A program made the position numbers and the translations under genes. Shown here in pieces: positions 39,686 through 44,886 of a stretch of 44,886 bases of DNA. The stretch's first letter is position 1; each line of letters starts with the position of its first letter. The notes beneath the pieces are model-generated. The model was not told where the DNA came from. It was given only the letters and a program-made list of their open reading frames with translations, and did no database searches. The stretch is from Deltaproteobacteria bacterium (GTDB taxonomy: Bacteria > Myxococcota > Myxococcia > Myxococcales > JAHFDP01), in assembly GCA_023248955.1 (NCBI GenBank), contig JAHFDP010000026.1, positions 1-44,886 of the forward strand, read 5' to 3'.

Positions 39686-40231
39686 TCACCGCGCTGACTT
39701 CAGCATCCGCTTGAGTTCCGCGGTCGCGCCGAACAGCACGACCTTTTTCCCCTCCAGCGGCGCCAGCGCTTCTAGAAAAGCTGCCACCTGATCCGGCTCT
39801 GGCATCGGCGGCGGCTCGAGTCCCACGCTCTCCACACGCGCACGGCCAAGCGCCGTCAGCATCGGTCCATAGCCGAGCCCCGACGCACCCGCGGGCGGAC
39901 GGCCAAAGAGAAAGAGTCGCGTGACCGCCAACCGCGGACGTCCCGGCATCAGCAGCGCCTCACCCTCCGCACCGCGAAACGTTCCTTCGCGAAGCATCCG
40001 CGACAGCCCGCCGCAGAGACGCCAATCGCAAAGCTGCCCGAGCCCGGTGAGCGGCCGATCGTCTTCCCCAACGAGCAGCCCGATGGAATCCACGGTGGCC
40101 GCGTCGAGGGCCGCAAGGGAGAGCTCCGCAAACGCCACGCGCAAGTGGCCCGGTTGCGGCGCCGCGGAAGCGTCTTCATTGGCCGGGCGAACCTCATTGC
40201 CCGCCTTCCCGCTGCGGCGCTCGCCACTCAC
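39686..40231 (-). CDS. Leucyl-aminopeptidase N-terminal-like protein (M17-N)
   Basis: A 181-residue protein from GTG 40231, overlapping the nusB stop (GTGA). The blocks LRVAFAELSLAALDAATVDS, IGLLVGEDDRPLTGLGQLCD, WRLCGGLSRMLREGTFRGAE, GEALLMPGRPRLAVTRLFLF and GRPPAG match the N-terminal macro-like domain of M17 aminopeptidases. The catalytic zinc C-domain is entirely missing. Stand-alone proteins of this kind occur in deltaproteobacteria and have no assigned role. It is the last gene of the rib operon. It cannot be a peptidase by itself. Confidence 0.72.
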   Translation of the reverse strand: MSGERRSGKAGNEVRPANEDASAAPQPGHLRVAFAELSLAALDAATVDSIGLLVGEDDRPLTGLGQLCDWRLCGGLSRMLREGTFRGAEGEALLMPGRPRLAVTRLFLFGRPPAGASGLGYGPMLTALGRARVESVGLEPPPMPEPDQVAAFLEALAPLEGKKVVLFGATAELKRMLKSAR

Positions 40232-40668
40232 GGCTTCTGCACGTCCCGCGCAATGCGGTCGAGCACGCCATTGACGAACGCGCTGGACTCTTCGCTGCCG
40301 AATTTTTTTCCCAACTCCACCGCTTCGTTGAGCGTTACCTTTTTGGGAACATCCGCTAGATGGTGGAGTTCGAAGACCGCCAGCCGCAGCACGTTGCGGT
40401 CGACACGCGCCATCCGCTCCACGCGCCAATGGTCGCTGTGCTGCTCGATGGCCTTGTCCAAATCAGCCATGTTGGCGCTCACACCCTCGACCAGTTGCCG
40501 CGCGAAAGTGCGCGTGGCCTCTTCCAACTCGCCGCCAGCAAAGTAGGTTTCCACTGCGGTCAGCGCGTCCAGCGTGCTGACGTTGGACACATCGGCGTTG
40601 TAGAGCGCCTGCAACGCGCACTCACGAGCGTGCCGCCGGGCTCCGATGCGTGGCGTGGTCTCTTTCAT
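40228..40668 (-). CDS. nusB: Transcription antitermination factor NusB
   Basis: NusB with NusE binds boxA RNA and supports rRNA antitermination. The 146-residue all-helical protein has the family marks RIGARRHARECALQALYNAD, then RVERMARVDRNVLRLAVFEL, VPKKVTLNEAVELGKKFGSE and ESSAFVNGVLDRIARDV. ATG 40668 overlaps the ribH stop (ATGA). The ribH-nusB pairing is very common in bacteria. Length is typical. Confidence 0.95.
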   Translation of the reverse strand: MKETTPRIGARRHARECALQALYNADVSNVSTLDALTAVETYFAGGELEEATRTFARQLVEGVSANMADLDKAIEQHSDHWRVERMARVDRNVLRLAVFELHHLADVPKKVTLNEAVELGKKFGSEESSAFVNGVLDRIARDVQKP

Positions 40669-41126
40669 CCGAGCCGCAGCAGGTTCGCGACCTCGAGACA
40701 AGCCAGTGCCGCTTCCGCACCCTTGTTGCCCTGCTTGGTGCCCGCGCGCTCGATGGCCTGCTCCAAGGTGTCGCAAGCGATCACGCCGAAGGTCACCGCG
40801 CAGCGCGCTTCGCTGGCCACCGCGCCGATGCCGCGTGTGACCTCGGAAGCCAAGAGATCGAAATGCGCGGTGCTTCCACGTACGAGGCAGCCCAAGGCCA
40901 CCACGCCCGAAAATTTTCCCGAGAGCGCCGCGCGACGAACCGCAGGTGGTAGCTCGAACGTCCCCGGCACTCGCCACAGTTCGATGTCCGCCGCGGCCAC
41001 GCCATGGCGCACCAACGCATCAATCGCGCCCTCTTCGAGCTGCTTGGCGATCAACGAATTGAAGCGCGACGCCACCAGCGCAAACTTCAGCCCGGTGCCA
41101 ACCAGATTTCCCTCGAGCGTTTTCAC
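40665..41126 (-). CDS. ribH: 6,7-dimethyl-8-ribityllumazine synthase
   Basis: RibH condenses 5-amino-6-ribitylaminouracil with dihydroxybutanone phosphate. The 153-residue protein has [60 protein letters not shown] (catalytic His), [20 protein letters not shown] and [17 protein letters not shown]. This is the complete family pattern. ATG 41126 overlaps the ribBA stop. Confidence 0.96.
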   Translation of the reverse strand: MKTLEGNLVGTGLKFALVASRFNSLIAKQLEEGAIDALVRHGVAAADIELWRVPGTFELPPAVRRAALSGKFSGVVALGCLVRGSTAHFDLLASEVTRGIGAVASEARCAVTFGVIACDTLEQAIERAGTKQGNKGAEAALACLEVANLLRLG

Positions 41127-42340
41127 TTGGAGCCTTTCTTCATGGTGAGCAAGTGTCCCATCTTTTCTCGCTTGGTCGCCAAGTAACTTTCGCTTTCCTT
41201 CGTGGCCGCGATTTCGATGGGAACCCGCTCGACGATGGACAGCCCGTACGCCTCGAGCCCGATCACTTTTTTCGGGTTGTTGGTCATCAGCCGCATCTTA
41301 CAAACGCCGAGGTTCGCCAAGATTTGGGCACCGATGCCGTAATCGCGGAGGTCCGCCTTGAAGCCGAGCGCGTGATTAGCCTCGACCGTGTCGTGCCCTT
41401 CATCCTGCAGATTGTAGGCCTTGAGTTTGTTAACGAGCCCGATGCCGCGTCCCTCTTGATCGAGGTAAACGAGCACGCCTTTGCCAGCCTGTTCGATCAT
41501 CTGCAGCGCACGGTGCAGTTGCGGTCCGCAGTCGCAGCGTAGCGATCCGAAAATATCGCCGGTCAGACATTTTGAATGAACCCGCACCAGCACCGGCTCG
41601 TCTTTCGTCCAGCTGCCTTTGATGAACGCCACGTGCTGAAGCGCGTTGACGTCGTTCTCGTAGGCAACGGCGCGAAAGTCGCCAAACTCAGTGGGGACGC
41701 GGGCTTCCACGGCGCGATGGACCAGCCGTTCCCGCTGCAAACGGTACTCGATGAGGTCTTGCACGCTGAGCACCGGAACTTTGTGCTCCGCCGAAAACCG
41801 CTCCAAGTCAGGGAGGCGAGCCATGCTTCCGTCGGGGTTCATGATCTCGCAGATGACGCCCGACGGATTTAGATTCGCCAAGCGCGCCAAATCGACGCTG
41901 CCTTCGGTCTGCCCCGCGCGCACCAGCACACCACCGCGTCGCGCGCGCAGCGGAAAGACGTGGCCCGGCCGCACCAGATCTTCTGGTTCCGCCTTTTCGG
42001 CAATGGCCGCTCGAATGGTCACCGCGCGATCGTGCGCGCTAATGCCGGTGGAAACACCGCGCGCCGCCTCGACGGAAACCGTAAACGCCGTGCCCAGCGC
42101 CGACTCGTTTTCCTGGACCATCATCGGCAGGCGCAGTTTGCGTACCTGCTCCTCGGTGAGCGAAAGACAGATGAGCCCGCGCCCGTGCGTGGCCATGAAG
42201 TTAACGATTTCGGGCGTGATCTTTTCCGCGGCGCAGACGAGATCGCCTTCGTTTTCGCGATCGGCGTCGTCCACCAAAATGACCAGACGCCCAGCGCGAA
42301 TTTCCGCAATGGCGTGATCGACGCGTTCAAACGGTGTCAT
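41123..42340 (-). CDS. ribBA: Bifunctional DHBP synthase / GTP cyclohydrolase II
   Basis: A 405-residue fusion serving both branches of riboflavin synthesis. The N-domain (1-200) is 3,4-dihydroxy-2-butanone-4-phosphate synthase: [52 protein letters not shown]. The C-domain (205-405) is GTP cyclohydrolase II, with the zinc ligands in [40 protein letters not shown], and [16 protein letters not shown]. All active-site blocks are intact. ATG 42340 overlaps ribE (ATGA). Confidence 0.96.
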   Translation of the reverse strand: MTPFERVDHAIAEIRAGRLVILVDDADRENEGDLVCAAEKITPEIVNFMATHGRGLICLSLTEEQVRKLRLPMMVQENESALGTAFTVSVEAARGVSTGISAHDRAVTIRAAIAEKAEPEDLVRPGHVFPLRARRGGVLVRAGQTEGSVDLARLANLNPSGVICEIMNPDGSMARLPDLERFSAEHKVPVLSVQDLIEYRLQRERLVHRAVEARVPTEFGDFRAVAYENDVNALQHVAFIKGSWTKDEPVLVRVHSKCLTGDIFGSLRCDCGPQLHRALQMIEQAGKGVLVYLDQEGRGIGLVNKLKAYNLQDEGHDTVEANHALGFKADLRDYGIGAQILANLGVCKMRLMTNNPKKVIGLEAYGLSIVERVPIEIAATKESESYLATKREKMGHLLTMKKGSK

Positions 42341-42957
42341 CCGAGCATCTCCTCGAGCCGCACCGAGGTGCGTGTTCCCAGTAAGCGCGCAACGTGTTTG
42401 GCGATCACATCGGTCTCCAAATTGACCGCCTCGCCCGCGCGTTTTTTTGCAAGCGCCGTCCGCGTAAGCGTCTCCGGAATCAGCATCACCTCGAACGCGC
42501 GAGCAGAAACGGAATTCACCGTCAGTGAAATTCCGTCGACCGTGATCGATCCCTTTTCGGCGACCAGCGGCGCCAATTCCGTCGGCATCGTGAAGCGCCA
42601 GCGCTCTGAGGTTCCCGCGCGTGTCCGGCGTTCGACCGTACCCATGCCATCGACATGCCCCAGCACCAGATGCCCGCCAAGCCGCTCGCCGAGTGCCAGC
42701 GGCCGTTCCAGGTTCACGCGCTGACCCGGCTTGAAACGGCCGAGACTAGTGCGCGCCAGCGTTTCAGCAGAAGCGTCGAAGGTAACCTCGCCACCTTTGC
42801 GCTTGACCACGGTCAAGCAGCAGCCGTCCACCGCCAAAGACGCACCGATCGTGAGATCGCTCGCTGGCAGCGCGGTTCGCACGACGAGCTGCGCAGCGCC
42901 ACCACCCTTGGAAAGCGCCACGACTTCCCCGATGTCCTCGATGAGACCCGTAAACAC
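42337..42957 (-). CDS. ribE: Riboflavin synthase alpha chain
   Basis: This enzyme dismutates two lumazines into riboflavin. The protein of about 206 residues has two similar barrels. The first starts [11 protein letters not shown] with [14 protein letters not shown] and [20 protein letters not shown]; the second has [20 protein letters not shown] and [12 protein letters not shown]. The canonical N-terminus is MFTGLIE, which here corresponds to GTG 42957; an ATG four codons upstream (42969) is the alternative. Neither has a clear ribosome-binding site. Also named ribC in some systems. Confidence 0.94.
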   Translation of the reverse strand: MFTGLIEDIGEVVALSKGGGAAQLVVRTALPASDLTIGASLAVDGCCLTVVKRKGGEVTFDASAETLARTSLGRFKPGQRVNLERPLALGERLGGHLVLGHVDGMGTVERRTRAGTSERWRFTMPTELAPLVAEKGSITVDGISLTVNSVSARAFEVMLIPETLTRTALAKKRAGEAVNLETDVIAKHVARLLGTRTSVRLEEMLG

Positions 42958-43010
42958 GAGGGTTAGCATAGCAGCTGCGGCAAGCCTTCGCAGCGGCCGC
43001 AGCCAACACC

Positions 43011-43068
43011 CCTACAGACTGTAGGATCGCTCTTGGGGGAGGCTGGAGGGGGAGCGGGCTCCCCCTCC
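43011..43068 (-). promoter_or_regulatory. Two dyads in the ribD-ribE gap
   Basis: CCTACAG-A-CTGTAGG (43011-43025) is a 7-bp dyad with a one-base centre. GGAGGGGGAGC-GG-GCTCCCCCTCC (43045-43068) is an 11-bp perfect hairpin without a T-run. They fill the only sizeable gap of the rib operon (about 165 bp). The first resembles a protein-binding site, the second an RNA hairpin or REP-like unit. No FMN riboswitch consensus was found. Confidence 0.55.
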
Positions 43069-43124
43069 AAGATGGCGTCACTTCTGATGACGGAGCCTCG
43101 GAACAGGGCCTACGAATAACTCAG

Positions 43125-44222
43125 CTAGTTGATTGGCAAGCAGATGAACAAGACGTCGTCGCCGATGCGCTGGATGCTCGGAGGCGCGAAGCGCATGGCA
43201 TCGGCCATCGTCGACGGCGCCGCCATCGCGGCCCAAGAGAGCCCGCTGCTTCCCACCACGCGTGGTGCGACAAATATCCGGAGTTCGTCGACAAGGCCCG
43301 CGGCGAGAAAGGATCCAAAGACAGTGGCGCCGCCCTCGACCAAAACGTCTAACAGGCCGCGAGCGCCCAGGCGCACGAGGAGATCCTCCAGATCGATGCG
43401 ACCGGAGCGCGTCTTACAAACGATCACTTCGACGCCCCGTTTCTCGAGCGCCTGACGACGTCCAAGCGGTGCAGCCGCAGTGGTGGCCACGATCGTGGGG
43501 GCGTGGCTCTTCAGACAAAAAACACCCGCGGTGAGCGGCAACGTGCAACGCGAATCGAGCATCACCCGTACCGCATCGCGGCCCTTGCCACCGGAACGGC
43601 GCGTGGTGAGCTGCGGATCATCCTTGCGCACCGTTTCCGCGCCGACCAGAACGGCGTCGAATTCATCGCGCCAACGGTGGACCAGCGCGCGCGCATCGGG
43701 GCCCGACACCCAACGCGAATCGCCGCTGGCCGTGGCGATCTTTCCATCGAGCGTGGCCGCGACTTTGAGGACCGCGCGTGCGCGCCCTTTCTGCATGAAC
43801 GTGAAAAAAGCAGCGTTGGCCGCACGGCATTCGGTCTCGAACACTCCGCTCACAACGTCGATCCCAGCGCGCCGAAGCCGCCGCACCCCGCGACCTTTCA
43901 CCAACGGATTGGGATCGATCGTTCCGATGATGACGCGCCGGACACCCGCTGCAATGATCGCATCCACGCACGGCGGCGTGCGACCGAAATGCACACACGG
44001 TTCCAGTGTAACGAAAAGGTCAGCGCCCCGCGCGGCCTGCCCGACCTTCTTGAGTGCCATGACTTCCGCATGCGGTTCGCCAGCGCGCGCGTGAAACCCA
44101 CGCGCAATCACGCGGCCCTTGCGAACGACCAGCGCGCCGACAACTGGATTGGGACTGGTGCGACCTCGCCCCGCTTCGCCCGCCGCGAGCGCCAGGCGCA
44201 TGAAACGAGCGTCCGCTGTCAT
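43125..44222 (-). CDS. ribD: Bifunctional diaminohydroxyphosphoribosylaminopyrimidine deaminase / reductase
   Basis: A 365-residue protein performing two early riboflavin steps. The deaminase domain carries the zinc site: [20 protein letters not shown], then [20 protein letters not shown]. The reductase domain shows [56 protein letters not shown] and [20 protein letters not shown]. Order and length are standard. ATG 44222 overlaps the nrdR stop (ATGA). Confidence 0.95.
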   Translation of the reverse strand: MTADARFMRLALAAGEAGRGRTSPNPVVGALVVRKGRVIARGFHARAGEPHAEVMALKKVGQAARGADLFVTLEPCVHFGRTPPCVDAIIAAGVRRVIIGTIDPNPLVKGRGVRRLRRAGIDVVSGVFETECRAANAAFFTFMQKGRARAVLKVAATLDGKIATASGDSRWVSGPDARALVHRWRDEFDAVLVGAETVRKDDPQLTTRRSGGKGRDAVRVMLDSRCTLPLTAGVFCLKSHAPTIVATTAAAPLGRRQALEKRGVEVIVCKTRSGRIDLEDLLVRLGARGLLDVLVEGGATVFGSFLAAGLVDELRIFVAPRVVGSSGLSWAAMAAPSTMADAMRFAPPSIQRIGDDVLFICLPIN

Positions 44223-44692
44223 GGCTTTCTTGCTGTGGCCCGCGCGTCGAGTAGATCCTTCAGCTCGGTCATGAACTCCGACAGGTCCTTGAACGATCGG
44301 TACACCGAGGCGAAGCGCACATAGGCGACTTCGTCAATCTGCTGCAACTGGCGCATCAGCTCTTCACCAATGGAGGTCGTGGCCACTTCACGCTCGCCAC
44401 TTTCCATTAGTTTTCGCTCGGCGGCTTCGACGACGCTGTCCAACTGCTCGGCGGACACGGGACGTTTTTGACACGCGTGTTGCAGGCCAGCGAGAACTTT
44501 GGTGCGATCATACGGCTCGCGCCGGCCATCTTTTTTTACGACTTGCGGCAGCATCTCTTCCACGCGTTCGTAGGTCGTGAACCGGCGGTGGCAATGGTCA
44601 CACTCGCGGCGGCGTCGGATGACTTGGCCCTCCTTCGAAAGCCGCGAGTCGAGCACGCGGTTATCGAAATCGGTGCAGAAGGGACACTTCAT
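44219..44692 (-). CDS. nrdR: Transcriptional repressor NrdR
   Basis: NrdR represses ribonucleotide reductase genes in response to dATP/ATP. The 157-residue protein has an N-terminal zinc ribbon ([19 protein letters not shown] and [15 protein letters not shown]) and an ATP-cone ([20 protein letters not shown], then [22 protein letters not shown]). The MKCPFC start at 44692 is canonical. It is the first gene of a coupled run with ribD, a common bacterial pairing. The upstream region holds 74-bp repeats. Confidence 0.96.
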   Translation of the reverse strand: MKCPFCTDFDNRVLDSRLSKEGQVIRRRRECDHCHRRFTTYERVEEMLPQVVKKDGRREPYDRTKVLAGLQHACQKRPVSAEQLDSVVEAAERKLMESGEREVATTSIGEELMRQLQQIDEVAYVRFASVYRSFKDLSEFMTELKDLLDARATARKP

Positions 44693-44720
44693 CGCGCGCT
44701 CATTGGATTCTGGCGCGCGA

Positions 44721-44886
44721 TGGACCCGTAGGGTGGCGCCAGAGGCGCGTTGCAGGAAGACGGGTTCACTGGGCCCTCTGTTGAAAGGGCCAAGTGGACC
44801 CGTAGGGAGGCGCTGGGCGCGCATTGGAAGAAGACGGGCTCATCGCGACCTCGATCGGATGGTCGCGATGGACGCGCAAGGTCGCG
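44721..44886. repeat. 74-bp tandem repeats with conserved hairpins upstream of nrdR
   Basis: The word TGGACCCGTAGGG begins at 44721 and 44795, and a third, diverged unit (TGGACGCGCAAGG) begins at 44869: constant period 74. Each of the first two units contains a GGCGC/GCGC-type small hairpin, a conserved GAAGACGGG-TCA segment and a longer hairpin. The long arms are CGGGTTCACT with AGTGGACCCG, inside which GGCCCT pairs AGGGCC (unit 1), and CATCGCGACC with GGTCGCGATG (unit 2). Arm sequences differ but pairing is kept. The array continues beyond the window. Confidence 0.75.

Noticed and set aside
42958-43124. FMN riboswitch upstream of ribE
   Set aside because: None of the conserved FMN-aptamer blocks (such as the GGCGGT-type core) is present.

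Overview
The window is high-GC chromosomal DNA of a Gram-negative bacterium, most likely a myxobacterium-like (Myxococcota, formerly deltaproteobacterial) lineage. The taxonomic inference rests on several lipoproteins with Asp-Ala-Gly/Asp-Gly-Gly linkers and CxxDxDC motifs, the use of LpxI rather than LpxH, many GTG starts, and very tight ATGA/GTGA gene coupling. No rRNA or marker gene is available to fix it.

Layout. 1-3.5 kb: recJ (its 3' end lies outside the window), a nested palindromic repeat, a lipoprotein and an RluA-type pseudouridine synthase whose catalytic Asp position reads Gly. 3.5-7.2 kb: a gene graveyard with remnants of a DUF4143 ATPase, a receiver domain, a RelE-like toxin, an IS21-type element and a frameshifted tyrosine integrase, around one intact A/T-richer gene for a secreted protein of five Ig-like repeats. 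7.16-13.21 kb: a small genomic island in the 3' half of tRNA-Gly(GCC). It is bounded by an exact 100-bp direct repeat and carries integrase arm-type repeats at both ends. Cargo: an excisionase-like HTH protein, a three-gene DUF4160 / coiled-coil / HTH module, a HigBA-type toxin-antitoxin pair with a perfect operator palindrome, an XRE regulator, and a coupled pair of envelope proteins. Its own integrase is reduced to a C-terminal tail, and the left neighbour looks like a second element at the same site.

13.3-21 kb: pgsA, a lytic transglycosylase, a lipoprotein, an MscS channel, a GNAT acetyltransferase, a membrane-anchored protein with three tandem DsbA-like domains, an outer-membrane beta-barrel and a GT2 glycosyltransferase. 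21.1-35 kb: one unidirectional minus-strand run from skp/ompH through lpxD, lpxA, lpxI, lpxB, a DPM-type GT2, marC, a PHP protein, waaA (kdtA), a heptosyltransferase, lpxK, a KGG stress protein, hldE1, hldE2 and a GT2-GT4 fusion. It covers much of lipid A, Kdo transfer, ADP-heptose formation and core assembly. lpxC and lpxH are not in the window, and fabZ is missing from its usual place between lpxD and lpxA.

35.3-39.6 kb, plus strand: asnS with a coupled small membrane protein, then a four-gene envelope operon (two Cys-rich lipoproteins, a Rieske [2Fe-2S] protein, a PepSY-like protein). 39.7-44.7 kb, minus strand: a translationally coupled nrdR-ribD-ribE-ribBA-ribH-nusB-peptidase-like operon. 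Upstream of nrdR lie 74-bp tandem repeats whose hairpin arms change together, and the array runs out of the window.

The most novel candidates are the three-gene DUF4160/HTH module, the tandem tRNA-Gly island with matched arm-site repeats, the five-repeat Ig-like secreted protein and the structured 74-bp repeats upstream of nrdR.
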